A stretch of DNA of 59,251 nucleotides from Flavobacteriales bacterium (GTDB lineage: Bacteria; Bacteroidota; Bacteroidia; Flavobacteriales; ECT2AJA-044): NCBI GenBank assembly GCA_021296215.1, contig JAGWBA010000003.1, forward strand, positions 1 through 59,251, in the 5' to 3' direction. Below are positions 26,683-35,682 of this stretch, piece after piece. The position numbers and the translations under genes were made by a program. Every line of letters begins with the position of its first letter. Position 1 is the stretch's first letter. The notes below the pieces were generated by a model, which saw only the letters and a program-made list of their open reading frames with translations, was not told where the DNA came from and did not search any database.

Positions 26683-27105
26683 ATGCGCTTTTTGACTCAA
26701 AAACCCATCCGAATTCTATTCTTACTTGTTCTTGTGTACAGTGCCTATGACTACTGGGAACATATATCACGACCCGATTCAACATTCGAGGCTTATCCTG
26801 AACAGTGGTTGGCGTTCAATTTAGGGGTGATCAGTTCATTCATCCTTTTCGTCACTATATTCAAACGCCTGAGTGAAAGCACGCTAAAAAGAAAGAGCGT
26901 CCTCATAGAAGCTTTTCCCATAGGATTATGGCTAGCCCTGTACGTTATTGGCATTGGACCCTTACTCAATAAATTGCTTTGGCCGGCGGACCAGCTTTAT
27001 TTTTCTTTCCGCCTCGTTCCCACCTTTATATTGGTAGTGGGTAGTACCGTAGTTCGCGTATTCATTAACCTCCTTGTCGGTAAAAAACCGCTCTATTCTA
27101 ACTAA
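26683..27105 (+). CDS. Small membrane protein, unknown function
   Basis: A 140-residue protein with four predicted membrane helices (about residues 8-24, 43-62, 76-95 and 106-130) and no known motif. Codon use is AT-rich relative to genes on either side of the 26.6-29.4 kb patch. It begins 106 bp after the TPR gene; that gap holds no recognisable element. Followed by a methyltransferase and a glycosyltransferase in the same direction, it may be part of a small cell-surface modification cluster acquired by transfer. Function is unknown. Confidence 0.65.
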   Translation: MRFLTQKPIRILFLLVLVYSAYDYWEHISRPDSTFEAYPEQWLAFNLGVISSFILFVTIFKRLSESTLKRKSVLIEAFPIGLWLALYVIGIGPLLNKLLWPADQLYFSFRLVPTFILVVGSTVVRVFINLLVGKKPLYSN

Positions 27106-27194
27106 TTGTAGGCGCTTAAAACCCTTGAATTTTAGAGGATGTTTTTTAGTATTCATGATACTACATGCCTTGCAAAAAACTTCAGCAAACTCAT

Positions 27195-27956
27195 ATGAGC
27201 AAACTCTCAATAGACTTTAGTTTCATTAATCGCTATTTCGTACCGAAATCCTATACGCGACATGCGGAATATCGAAGGGGAAGAGCCCTTAATAATAAAG
27301 AGGCTGGAAAGTCACCTAAGCATACCGACATTATTAATTACCTAGTTTCTAAAAAAGACGATCCTAACTATCTCGAAATAGGTGTCAATGACCCCAGGTA
27401 TAACTTCAATTTGATCAATGCCTCTCAAAAACATAGTGTTGATCCGGGAGTTGAATTCAAACAAAACCCTGTGGACTTTCAACTAACGAGCGATGAGTTT
27501 TTCGCGAAGTTATCGAAGGGAGAAATTCTAAATCCAGAAATCCGATTTGACTTAATTTTCATCGATGGTCTTCATTTGGCGCATCAGGCCGATAGAGATA
27601 TTGCAAATGCACTGAAATTCATTCAGGATGATGGATTTATTGTCATACACGATTGCAATCCAGCAACGGAATGGCATGCCAGGGAGTTCTTTCAGTACAA
27701 CTTTACGCCGGCCGGAAAAGCTTGGAATGGAACCACTTGGAAAGCTTTTATGAAGTGGCGGTATGACTCTTCCGTATTCTCCTGTTGCATCGATTCCGAC
27801 TGGGGTGTAGGGATCATTTCGAAGAGCATCCCTATCGGCAAGAGTATTGAAAACACAAATCCGTTCTACGAATTCAGGGTATTTGAAGAGAACCGGAAGG
27901 AATATTTGAACTTGGTAACTTTTGAGGAGTTCGAGCATTTAGTCGATATGCAGTAG
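27195..27956 (+). CDS. Class I SAM-dependent methyltransferase
   Basis: About 253 residues from ATG 27195 (MSKLSIDF); an upstream in-frame ATG at 27165 gives a non-conserved-looking N-terminus. The fold signatures are YLEIGVNDPRYNF (SAM-binding motif I), VDPGVEF (motif II acid) and FDLIFIDGLHLAHQADRDI (post-motif strand), with FIVIHDCNP closing the core, as in the Methyltransf_24 type. These enzymes often methylate sugars in surface polysaccharides. The glycosyltransferase begins one base after its stop, so the pair is probably co-expressed. The substrate is unknown. Base composition is lower in GC than the flanking housekeeping genes. Confidence 0.85.
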   Translation: MSKLSIDFSFINRYFVPKSYTRHAEYRRGRALNNKEAGKSPKHTDIINYLVSKKDDPNYLEIGVNDPRYNFNLINASQKHSVDPGVEFKQNPVDFQLTSDEFFAKLSKGEILNPEIRFDLIFIDGLHLAHQADRDIANALKFIQDDGFIVIHDCNPATEWHAREFFQYNFTPAGKAWNGTTWKAFMKWRYDSSVFSCCIDSDWGVGIISKSIPIGKSIENTNPFYEFRVFEENRKEYLNLVTFEEFEHLVDMQ

Positions 27957-27957
27957 G

Positions 27958-29445
27958 ATGAGCAAGTTCCTGAGAAATAGTGTTTTCTTTCTGATCGTTG
28001 GATTCAGCACAATCCTCCACTTCAAGCATTTTCCAAAAGACCTCATGAGTATTCATGTTTGGAGGCAGACGCAAACACAGTCTACCATCGACAACTTCTA
28101 TGAAGAAGACATGAATATTTTGAACCCCAAGCGAAACGACCGTGGGGACGGCGATGGGATATTTCGCATGGAATTTCCACTCATGCAATGGCTGGTCGCT
28201 GTATTGTTCAAAATTTTTGGAAAGCACATTATTATCTCAAGGATATTCATGTTCATAGTTGGTCTTATAACCACACTGGGCATGTATCAACTCCTTCAGG
28301 CATTGTTTAGAAGACCGGTCTTGTCCATGATCGGGGCCTGGACATTCACATTCTCTCCCAGTTTCTTCTATTATACTATAAACCCACTTCCTGATAACCT
28401 GGCTCTCTGTTTATCTCTTTGGGGGCTCGTTTTCTTCTTTCAATGGTATAATAAACCTAAGAAATGGTTACTGACACTATGTGGGGTTTTCCTTTCGCTT
28501 GGAGCATTGTGCAAGCTTCCTTTTATAGCTTTCTACGCGATTCCGTTGGCCTATTTTGCCAAACGTTTTCTTTCGACCGGAAACCTAAGTGCGAAAGTTA
28601 TTTCTTCGGCTATCCGTGTATTCGGGTTATCAATTTTACCCTTATCATGGTACGCCAGCGTCATACCCGATTGGAGTGGGAATCCGATCGTGCAGGGTAT
28701 GCTCAATAACCAAAAATCGATTTCAAAAATTCTGGACTATTATCAGCACAACTTATTCTCTACCCTTCCCGAACTACTGTTGAATTATGGTTCGGTATTG
28801 TTCTTCCTTTCAGCGTTCTATTTTCTAATCAAAAAGAAGGCTTTTCGCGATGCTCGCTTCATGTTTCTAGTTAGCCTTAGCGCAGTCTTATTGGCCTATT
28901 TTTTTTTCGAAGTCAATGCCATTGCAAAGATCCACGACTACTACCTTTTCCCCTTTTATCCTTTGCTCTTTGTTCTCGTTTCATATGGTGCTTATCACCT
29001 TATACACTCCGGAGGTGGAAAGAAGTATTTGGCCTATGCTCTCTTGATCCTTCTTCCAATTACTTGCTACTTGCGCATGCAAGCCCGTTGGAACCCTGAT
29101 GCCCCTGGGTTTAATAAAGATTTACTCCTTTTCAAAGAAGAGTTGCGAAACGCAGTTCCAAAAGATGCCTTAGTGGTTGCGGGTAACGACGAATCCCATT
29201 TCATCTTCTTTTACTACATCGATAAAAAAGGCTGGGGGTTCCATGAAGACCAACTCAATTTCGACCAGCTCCTTGACATGGTCAACTGCGGCGCAGAGTT
29301 TTTGTATTCCGATTCAAAAAAAGTCAGCACTAATCCTGTTATAGCCCCTCTGCTGGAAGAGATGGTCATAGAAAAAGGATCTATTAAAATCTTCCGCCTG
29401 AAGTCCTCACCATCCCGAGATTTGAACGAAGATATGACCCCTTAA
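27958..29445 (+). CDS. Membrane glycosyltransferase, ArnT/PMT-like (GT-C fold)
   Basis: A 495-residue polytopic membrane protein with about 10-12 helices in the N-terminal 370 residues and a soluble C-terminal domain. The first periplasmic loop carries H-V-W-R-Q-T-Q-T-Q-S with acidic residues after it (FYEEDMN), resembling the catalytic loop of dolichyl/undecaprenyl-phosphate-sugar transferases (PMT_2/GT39, GT83). It probably moves a sugar from a lipid carrier to a surface acceptor. The stop overlaps the convergent rnr stop by 4 bp. AT-rich codon use and the linked methyltransferase suggest an acquired surface-sugar module. Confidence 0.82.
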   Translation: MSKFLRNSVFFLIVGFSTILHFKHFPKDLMSIHVWRQTQTQSTIDNFYEEDMNILNPKRNDRGDGDGIFRMEFPLMQWLVAVLFKIFGKHIIISRIFMFIVGLITTLGMYQLLQALFRRPVLSMIGAWTFTFSPSFFYYTINPLPDNLALCLSLWGLVFFFQWYNKPKKWLLTLCGVFLSLGALCKLPFIAFYAIPLAYFAKRFLSTGNLSAKVISSAIRVFGLSILPLSWYASVIPDWSGNPIVQGMLNNQKSISKILDYYQHNLFSTLPELLLNYGSVLFFLSAFYFLIKKKAFRDARFMFLVSLSAVLLAYFFFEVNAIAKIHDYYLFPFYPLLFVLVSYGAYHLIHSGGGKKYLAYALLILLPITCYLRMQARWNPDAPGFNKDLLLFKEELRNAVPKDALVVAGNDESHFIFFYYIDKKGWGFHEDQLNFDQLLDMVNCGAEFLYSDSKKVSTNPVIAPLLEEMVIEKGSIKIFRLKSSPSRDLNEDMTP

Positions 29446-31601
29446 CCCTCATCTCCTAAAACCAACTCAAAGTCGAGCTGTTTCTGATTGAGATCGGCCC
29501 GTGCCACACGCACCATGACCGTATCGCCGAGTTGGTAGATCTTTCCCGTGTACTCGCCAATGATGCTGTAGCTCGACTCTTCGAAGGTGTAGACATCGTC
29601 GTCGATCGTAGATAGTCGCACGAGACCTTCGCGCTTGTTGTCGTTGACCTCTATGAAAATACCCCATTGAGTGACTCCGGAAATAACACCGAGGTACTCT
29701 TCGCCGATGTGGGCCGACATATACAGCACCTGCATATACTTGATGCTGGCGCGCTCGGCTTGAGCGGCCATTTTTTCACGCTCACTGCTGTGGTCACATC
29801 GCGCCTCGTACTTGTCGGCATCTTTAGGTTGTTGATTGCCGTCGAGGTAATGCTGCAGAAGTCGGTGCACCATGACGTCCGGATACCTCCGAATGGGCGA
29901 AGTGAAATGGGTGTAAAAGTCGAACGACAAACCGTAATGCCCTATGTTCTCGGTGGTATAAACCGCCTTAGACATGGTTCGGACCGCTAGTTTTTCGATC
30001 ATGTTCTCCTCGGGCTTACCCTGCACCTCATCGAGAATACTGTTCAGCGAATTGGTGATGGTTTTGCGGTTGGTGAGGGTCATGCGGTAGCCAAACTGTT
30101 TTACAAAGTTGTTGAACTCCGCGACCTTGGTCGGATCCGGCTCATCGTGCACCCGGTACACCATGGTTTTGTTGCTGAACTTGCCTTCTGGCGTGCGACC
30201 CACGAATTCGGCCACCTTGCGGTTGGCCAAGAGCATAAATTCCTCAATGAGCTTGTTGGCGTCTTTTGATTCTTTAAAGTAAACGCCCAAGGGTTTTCCG
30301 TTGTCGTCGAGGTTGAATTTTACCTCCACACTGTGAAACGAGATGGCCCCGGCCTTCATGCGTTTCGCCCGCATCTTTTTAGCGAGACGATTGAGCAAGT
30401 GCAGTTCATTTTCCATTTCGCCATCGGCGCCTTCGAGGATCTTTTGCGCGTCTTCATAAGCAAAGCGCTTGTCGGATTTGGTCATCGTACGGCCAAACCA
30501 CGAATTCAAGATCTCGGCGTTGTCGTTCATTTTGAACACGGCCGAAAAAGTGAATTTCTCTTCATTGGGTCGCAGCGAACAAAGTCCGTTCGAGAGTACT
30601 TCGGGCAGCATGGGCACCACACGGTCCACCAAGTAAACCGAAGTGGCTCGTTCGTAGGCCTCGCGGTCGATAATATCGCCGGGGGTTACGTAATGAGACA
30701 CATCGGCGATATGCACGCCGATCTCATAGAGTCCGTCACCCAATACTTTAACAGACAGGGCGTCGTCGAAATCCTTGGCATCGACCGGATCAATGGTAAA
30801 GGTGGTGACGTCGCGCATATCGCGCCGGCGTTCGATCTCTTTAGGGTCGAGTTCTTTAGGGATTTTAGCGGCGGCCTGCTCCACTTCTTCGGGGAAGCGG
30901 TAGGGCAAGCCGTATTCGGCCAGCACGGCGTGCATTTCGGCGTCGGCCTCACCGGGGTTTCCGAGTACGTCGATCACTTCGCCAAAGGGCGAGGTGGCCA
31001 ATTCGGGCCAGTCGGTCATTTTGACCAAGGCGATTTGCCCGTGCTTGGCTCCTTTGAGTTTATCGAGGGCAATGTAAATGTCGGTGTGCATGCGCGGGTT
31101 ATCGGGCACGAGGAAGGCAAATTGCTTGCTGATCTCGATTTTACCCACGAACTCGGTGCGTGCGCGCTCCAAAATTTCTTCGATCTCGCCCTCGGGCTTT
31201 TTATTACGTCGCCGCGCATGGGCATATACCCGGACGTAATCGCCGTGCAGCGCGTGCTTCATGTTCCGCGGTGCTACCCAAAGGTCGTCTTCGTCGGTAT
31301 CTTCGAGTACGATATAACCGCCGCCACTCTTGGTCATATCGACCCAGCCGGTGTAGTGTCGCTGTTTTCGCTTGGCGCGGAATTTTCCTCTATCGACCTG
31401 TTCGAGCACCCCTTCGGTGGCGAGGGTGGCGATGATCTGTACTATGAGGTTTCGGTCGTGCGCGTTCGTAATGCCCAGTTGGGACGCGACTTGTTTGTGA
31501 TTGAGTACTTTACCGGCGTTTTCCCGGTAGGTACGAAGGACGCGGCGTTGTAGTTCCTTCTTTTTGAATTTCAGGTTGCCGCCTTTATTGCGTTTTGCCA
31601 T
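29442..31601 (-). CDS. rnr: Ribonuclease R
   Basis: A 719-residue exoribonuclease from ATG 31601 (MAKRNKGGNLKF); an upstream in-frame ATG would add 13 unlikely residues. The domain order is a basic N-terminal helix-turn-helix-like region, cold-shock/OB domains (about 70-220), the RNB catalytic domain (DPVDAKDFDDALSVK, with the Asp cluster that binds magnesium, about residues 253-267; RRYPDVMVHRLLQHYL near the end) and a C-terminal S1 domain (GVISGVTQWGIFIEVNDNKREGLV). It degrades structured RNA 3' to 5' in the cytoplasm and matures or recycles rRNA and tmRNA-tagged messages. It is single on its strand between the glycosyltransferase and the sigma-factor operon. Confidence 0.95.
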   Translation of the reverse strand: MAKRNKGGNLKFKKKELQRRVLRTYRENAGKVLNHKQVASQLGITNAHDRNLIVQIIATLATEGVLEQVDRGKFRAKRKQRHYTGWVDMTKSGGGYIVLEDTDEDDLWVAPRNMKHALHGDYVRVYAHARRRNKKPEGEIEEILERARTEFVGKIEISKQFAFLVPDNPRMHTDIYIALDKLKGAKHGQIALVKMTDWPELATSPFGEVIDVLGNPGEADAEMHAVLAEYGLPYRFPEEVEQAAAKIPKELDPKEIERRRDMRDVTTFTIDPVDAKDFDDALSVKVLGDGLYEIGVHIADVSHYVTPGDIIDREAYERATSVYLVDRVVPMLPEVLSNGLCSLRPNEEKFTFSAVFKMNDNAEILNSWFGRTMTKSDKRFAYEDAQKILEGADGEMENELHLLNRLAKKMRAKRMKAGAISFHSVEVKFNLDDNGKPLGVYFKESKDANKLIEEFMLLANRKVAEFVGRTPEGKFSNKTMVYRVHDEPDPTKVAEFNNFVKQFGYRMTLTNRKTITNSLNSILDEVQGKPEENMIEKLAVRTMSKAVYTTENIGHYGLSFDFYTHFTSPIRRYPDVMVHRLLQHYLDGNQQPKDADKYEARCDHSSEREKMAAQAERASIKYMQVLYMSAHIGEEYLGVISGVTQWGIFIEVNDNKREGLVRLSTIDDDVYTFEESSYSIIGEYTGKIYQLGDTVMVRVARADLNQKQLDFELVLGDEG

Positions 31602-31777
31602 ATGTCTGTGCAAGGTAAGGAAATGCCGAGGGACATCCACATCGTGCCGCGAGGCACTTATTTTTTAACTTTCTTTACACTGAATATCAGTGACTTGTGA
31701 AAATTTAGCGAAAAAACTTCACATTCAGGCAACGCTACGGACAAAAGCCGTGTCTATATCATTGAAACCCGGAAACA

Positions 31778-32332
31778 GTGCGACTGATCAACCTCGGAAA
31801 TTCGGAACAGCAGCTGATTAAAAAGTGCCTCAAAGGGGAGCGCAAAGCTCAAAAGGCACTTTATGATCGCTACTCGGGCAAGATGCTCGGGGTTTGTCGC
31901 CGCTACGTACGGAGCACGTACGATGCCGAAGAAGTACTGTCGAACGGTTTCATCAAGGTCTTTAACAAATTGGAATACTATCAAGACGAGGGGAGTTTCG
32001 AAGGCTGGATCCGCAAGATCATGGTGCGCGAGGCACTGAATTTTCTGCGCAGTCAAAAGGACTTCTTCGACGAAACCGAGGACGCCACTCTGGAGCGGTT
32101 AGAGCCGGTGGCCGAGCAGCACGAACTGGAGGCACAGGACCTCATGAAGTTGATCGATGAGCTGCCAACCGGATACCGTACGGTGTTCAACCTCTTCGCC
32201 ATCGAAGGGTACAGTCACCAAGAGATCGCCTACGAACTCAGTATTTCGGAAGGCACGTCCAAAAGCCAATTGAGCAAGGCCCGCAAGATGTTACAAAGTA
32301 GAATGACCGAATTAGAATATCAACAGCTATGA
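31778..32332 (+). CDS. ECF-type RNA polymerase sigma factor
   Basis: A 184-residue sigma-70-family factor starting at GTG 31778. Region 2 (about residues 15-80: YDRYSGKMLGVCRRYVRSTY, DAEEVLSNGFIKVFNKLEYY) contacts core polymerase and the -10 element, and region 4 (about 118-175: LPTGYRTVFNLFAIEGYSHQEIAYELSISEGTSKSQ) holds the -35-binding helix-turn-helix. Regions 1 and 3 are absent, as in ECF sigmas. The stop overlaps the start of the next gene (ATGA), which encodes a membrane-anchored protein with the right position for its anti-sigma factor. The third gene encodes an envelope protein, so envelope stress is a likely signal. Confidence 0.92.
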   Translation: MRLINLGNSEQQLIKKCLKGERKAQKALYDRYSGKMLGVCRRYVRSTYDAEEVLSNGFIKVFNKLEYYQDEGSFEGWIRKIMVREALNFLRSQKDFFDETEDATLERLEPVAEQHELEAQDLMKLIDELPTGYRTVFNLFAIEGYSHQEIAYELSISEGTSKSQLSKARKMLQSRMTELEYQQL

Positions 32333-33084
32333 ATGCTACCGACAAAAAATTTCGCGAAGACCTCGAGGGCTACGAGGTAAAGCCCAGCGAATCCGTTTGG
32401 GAGCGTATCGAAGGTTCTCTCCCTCAGCGGGAGGATGCTAAAGCTCCCGTGCTTTGGTACCGATGGGCCGCGGCGGCCGCCATTGTGCTCGTTTTCGGCC
32501 TCGGCTGGATGAGCCGCGAGTGGACCGGCACCCCGGCGAACGACCAAATTGCCGCCAAGCCGACCGAGGAGTTGGAAGAAGCGAAAGGAAGTGAGGGAGG
32601 TGATAGTAGCGGTAGCAGTGATATAAGTGATAGCAGTGGCATAAGTGATGAGGGTGATGAAAGCGCGTCTGAGGAGAATACATCTCCTGTTGAGAAAGCC
32701 ACTTATAACACTAATGAAACTGATAACACCTCTAACACTGTCGTGCGCGATAGCGAAGAAAAGATCAGCCTCCCGCGGGCATCAGTAAACCTGGCGTCGC
32801 TCTCGGATCCTGCCGAAAGGCAGCAAGCATCCGACAAGCGCAAGAAGTTCAAGGTGGAGTTACAGTTCGCCCAGCCCGATCACCGCGCCCTCATCGCGCA
32901 GGCGAATCCGCCCAAGCAAAGCATCACAGAATTCGCAAGCAGTCAGTGGGAAGCGCTGAACAGCCTGAAACTGGGACAACTCGAGAATCCACGTGGCAAG
33001 GTGGCCTTGCCCAGGATCGACAAGAACAGCTTGCCGAAGATCGAGAAGGGCGCGCTTGGAAAGCTCTTTAACCGAAGCAAGTAA
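32329..33084 (+). CDS. Putative membrane anti-sigma factor
   Basis: A 251-residue protein. Residues 1-38 form a cytoplasmic segment, residues about 43-61 a single membrane helix (WAAAAAIVLVFGLGW), followed by a long periplasmic region. The segment just after the membrane (about 85-140) is a Ser/Asp/Gly/Glu-rich low-complexity tract. At DNA level this is a run of GTGAT-containing hexameric words (32590-32665). Topology, the 4-bp overlap with the ECF sigma gene and the operon order support an anti-sigma role, although a recognisable anti-sigma domain or zinc motif is not seen. The alternative is a structural envelope protein with no regulatory role. Confidence 0.6.
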   Translation: MNATDKKFREDLEGYEVKPSESVWERIEGSLPQREDAKAPVLWYRWAAAAAIVLVFGLGWMSREWTGTPANDQIAAKPTEELEEAKGSEGGDSSGSSDISDSSGISDEGDESASEENTSPVEKATYNTNETDNTSNTVVRDSEEKISLPRASVNLASLSDPAERQQASDKRKKFKVELQFAQPDHRALIAQANPPKQSITEFASSQWEALNSLKLGQLENPRGKVALPRIDKNSLPKIEKGALGKLFNRSK

Positions 33085-33111
33085 TAACAGCAACACTTAA
33101 CACCAATCATT

Positions 33112-34284
33112 ATGAAAACCAAAACCCTGAAATTAGCGATGGCCTTGTTGGCGGGCCTTTTCGTAAGTATGCCAACGTTCGCGGCCGGAGTTCCCGGTGG
33201 CGAAGGAGACACAGTAATCATTGAATCGAACGGTACCAAGATCATTATTCAGACCGACTCGAGCAGTGGCCTCAACGGTTTGTCGAGTGTCGACATCAAC
33301 CGTATGGTGCAGGAGATCACACGCAGCATGACCGCTGCCAGCGAAGAAATGGCTCGCGAAATGAAGGCCATTGAAGAGGCGCGCAAAGCCGGCGAGATCA
33401 GCGACGACGAGGCTGAAGAGCGACGCGAGCGCGCAGAAGAAGAACTCGAGCGCCAAGTTGAGGCCATGGAAGAAGAACTCGAAGCTCAAATGGAAGCCCT
33501 GGAACTCCTCAATGAAGAAATGGGGCGCCGTGTGATCATCGAGGCCATGGGCGATGATGAAGAAGATTTTGATTACGAATTCAACCGGGAGTCGGACGAC
33601 GATGAGTGGGATGAGGACTGGGATGAGGACTGGAATTGGGACTGGGACGATGAAGGCGATCCTACCATCGGTTACTTCGACCTGAGCATCGGACTCAATA
33701 ACTACCTCGATGCCGACGGACAATTCCCCGCTGCCGGAACGGACGATTACGCTTTGCGCACTTGGAGCATGCACTGGGGGCTTGGCTTTGGAGCTAAAAC
33801 ACGCCTCGGTAACGAAAACAGTCCGGCCCACATCAAGTACGGAATCGAAATGGCCTGGAGCAACTACAACTACGAAGGAACCCATATTCCGGTGAAAACC
33901 GAAGATGAAACAATTTTTCCTGACAATCTGCAGTCTTCGTACGACAAAAACAAAATGAACGTCACCACCTTGAACATTCCCCTGATGTTGCAACTCGACT
34001 TCAGCGATAATCGCGCTACTGAAAACGGGTTCAATATGGGCATCGGAGGGTACGCCGGGCTCCGCATCGGGTCGAGCGGAAAGTTCAAGTATCGCGAAGG
34101 CAACAACGAAAAGGTTAATACCAAGGTGAAGTCGGACTTCTTCTTGACGGATTTTCAATATGGTTTGCAAGCCCAGATCGGGGTGGCCGGAGTAAACTTC
34201 TTCGCACGCTATGCCCTCAACACACTTTTCCAAGAAAACCGCGGCCCGGAACTTACTCCGGTAGTTTTCGGAATCGTGCTGTAA
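33112..34284 (+). CDS. Outer-membrane beta-barrel protein with coiled-coil and Asp/Trp-rich linker
   Basis: A 390-residue protein: signal peptide (LALLAGLFVSMPTFAAG), a charged coiled coil (about residues 60-145, rich in Glu/Arg), a tandem acidic-aromatic linker (DEWDEDWDEDWNWDWDDEGD, about 163-182, coded by near-repeats of GATGAGGACTGG) and a C-terminal barrel of PorT-like type (about 190-390, including GFNMGIGGYAGLRIGSSGKF). It is the third gene of the ECF operon, 28 bp after the putative anti-sigma gene, and ends in a strong terminator. It may act as an envelope scaffold or sensor; no enzymatic function is seen. Confidence 0.8.
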   Translation: MKTKTLKLAMALLAGLFVSMPTFAAGVPGGEGDTVIIESNGTKIIIQTDSSSGLNGLSSVDINRMVQEITRSMTAASEEMAREMKAIEEARKAGEISDDEAEERRERAEEELERQVEAMEEELEAQMEALELLNEEMGRRVIIEAMGDDEEDFDYEFNRESDDDEWDEDWDEDWNWDWDDEGDPTIGYFDLSIGLNNYLDADGQFPAAGTDDYALRTWSMHWGLGFGAKTRLGNENSPAHIKYGIEMAWSNYNYEGTHIPVKTEDETIFPDNLQSSYDKNKMNVTTLNIPLMLQLDFSDNRATENGFNMGIGGYAGLRIGSSGKFKYREGNNEKVNTKVKSDFFLTDFQYGLQAQIGVAGVNFFARYALNTLFQENRGPELTPVVFGIVL

Positions 34285-34423
34285 TGAATTGGCTTGCCGA
34301 TCGTCTTAGTGATGAAGGTTTGAGTTAATTAAACTTTGGCAAGCGAATTGCATCAGAACAAATAGACCTATCGTTTAGATTTATTTCGTAGCAGAAACAC
34401 TTAACACTTGCTTGTTAAAGTGG

Positions 34424-34453
34424 AAAAGCCCAGGAGGAGTCCGGGGCTTTTTA
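34424..34453 (+). terminator. Rho-independent terminator of the ECF operon
   Basis: AAAAGCCC (34424-34431) pairs with GGGCTTTT (34444-34451) around a 12-nt loop, followed by TATT. Stem and T-rich tail fit intrinsic termination about 140 bp after the barrel gene. The rest of the 345-bp gap between that gene and the ORF6N remnant (34285-34629) holds nothing else I can identify. Confidence 0.75.
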
Positions 34454-34629
34454 TTGTGAGCACTATCGATCAAGCTTACTTGACGCGTTGTATGGACTAC
34501 TTTAGTTCCTACCTGACCGAAACCGTAACCATACGACAAATCAATTCTTCCCGGGAATAACGGAACCTATTCGTTATGTACCCGGCCCTGGGGCAACGTA
34601 CTTTTCACTTTGTTAGCCAGGATAGGATC

Positions 34630-35136
34630 ATGAATGAAATGGAAGTTTCGGAGGACGTTCTTCTGAGTAAGATCTATGTATTAAGAGGTTCCAAAGTTAT
34701 GCTCGACAGCGATTTATCCGAGTTGTACCAAGTGGAGACCAAAAGGTTAAACGAGCAAGTCAAGAGAAACGTGGCCCGTTCTCCAGAAAACTTCATGTTT
34801 CAACTCACAGAAGAGGAGTAGAAGAACTTGAAGTCTCATTTTGCGACTTCAAGGTGGGGAGAACGGCGAAAACGCCCTTATGTTTTTTCGGAACAAGGTG
34901 TGGCAATGCTATCGAGCGTTTTATCCAGTGATGTCGCCATTCAGGTGAATATCCAGATCATTCGGGTATTCACAAGAATGAGAGAACTGCTTCTGAATCA
35001 TCAAGAATTGATCATTGAGCTAGAGAAAGTCAAGAAAAAGATCGGGGCTCAGGACGAGCAAATTGCTCTTGTCTTTAGCTACCTTAAAAAGTTCGTTCAA
35101 GAGAAAAAAGCGAAGCCCAAACCGATCGGTTTCTAA
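34630..35136 (+). pseudogene. ORF6N-domain protein interrupted by one in-frame TAG
   Basis: From ATG 34630 the frame reads an ORF6N domain: [37 protein letters not shown] ending QLTEEE, then TAG at 34819-34821 (codon 64), then KNLKSHFATSRWGERRKRPYVFSEQGVAMLSSVL in the same frame, with a coiled C-terminus (LEKVKKKIGAQDEQI). Intact homologues usually have an aromatic or similar residue at the stop position (LTEEE-x-xNL). It would be about 168 residues. ORF6N proteins are phage- or mobile-element-associated DNA-binding-like proteins common in Bacteroidota. No phage genes surround it, so it is probably a remnant, or a sequencing error at one base. Positions are given in place of the full motifs where longer than allowed. 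Confidence 0.85.
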
Positions 35137-35181
35137 TGATCTTACGACCGACCATAGCTGAAGAGATGTTGTGAAAATGGG

Positions 35182-35682
35182 TCATTCCCGCGTCAACCGC
35201 GTAATGACTTCTTCGTGTTCGGAATATTTCCCGAGCATTTCGGCCCGAGTAGGCATTTGAAAATCCGAAAAATCGAATCCAGGAGCAACGGTGCATCCGG
35301 CCAAGGCATAATCTCCTTCAACGACTTCGCAAGCAAACCACGTTTGTCCGGGAATAATGACTTGGTATTCTTGGCCTGCGGCCAGATCCTTGCCGACATC
35401 GACCCGGGCGTAGTTTCCGAGGATGCTGATCATATGGATCCGAATGACCCCTCCTTCGTAATGGTGCCAGATCTCATCTTGATGGATACGGTGCCATGCC
35501 GAAAAGGAAGTTTTGGGTAAGAGAAAGTAGATGGCGGTGCTCTGGCTGCGCGACCCGCGATAGGCCTTGTGAAGTGCTTCTTGCGGAATATAGCGTTCGC
35601 TCCGGTAGTTCTCGCGAAAGAATCCGCCCTCGGGGTGAGGCTTCAGTTTTAAAGCCTCGACTAATTCATCGATCCTACTCAT
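35182..35682 (-). CDS. Cupin superfamily protein (DUF985 type)
   Basis: A 166-residue protein starting DELVEALKLKPHPEGGFFRE, the signature opening of the DUF985 cupins (L-x-P-H-P-E-G-G-x-Y/F-x-E). The core (STAIYFLLPKTSFSAWHRIH, DEIWHHYEGG) gives the cupin beta-barrel, and APGFDFSDFQMP near the C-terminus matches the family's closing P-G-F-x-F-x-D-F. Members are small cytoplasmic barrels with a possible metal or sugar pocket; function is not established. Its ATG at 35682 lies inside the last codons of paaE on the same strand, an 8-bp overlap, suggesting co-translation, although no link to phenylacetate catabolism is known. Confidence 0.88.
   Translation of the reverse strand: MSRIDELVEALKLKPHPEGGFFRENYRSERYIPQEALHKAYRGSRSQSTAIYFLLPKTSFSAWHRIHQDEIWHHYEGGVIRIHMISILGNYARVDVGKDLAAGQEYQVIIPGQTWFACEVVEGDYALAGCTVAPGFDFSDFQMPTRAEMLGKYSEHEEVITRLTRE

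Noticed and set aside
3843-34821. Genetic-code reassignment or general stop readthrough to explain in-frame stops
   Set aside because: All three stop codons occur (TAA, TGA, TAG) and the same codons terminate intact genes normally; the frameshifts cannot be explained this way either.
3843-34821. Cytosine deamination as the cause of the stops
   Set aside because: Every stop codon can be derived from some sense codon by C-to-T or G-to-A, so the observation carries no information without an intact homologue, and the indels need another cause.
34424-35136. Prophage or integrated element around the ORF6N remnant
   Set aside because: No integrase, capsid, portal or attachment-site duplication is seen; both sides are ordinary chromosomal operons.
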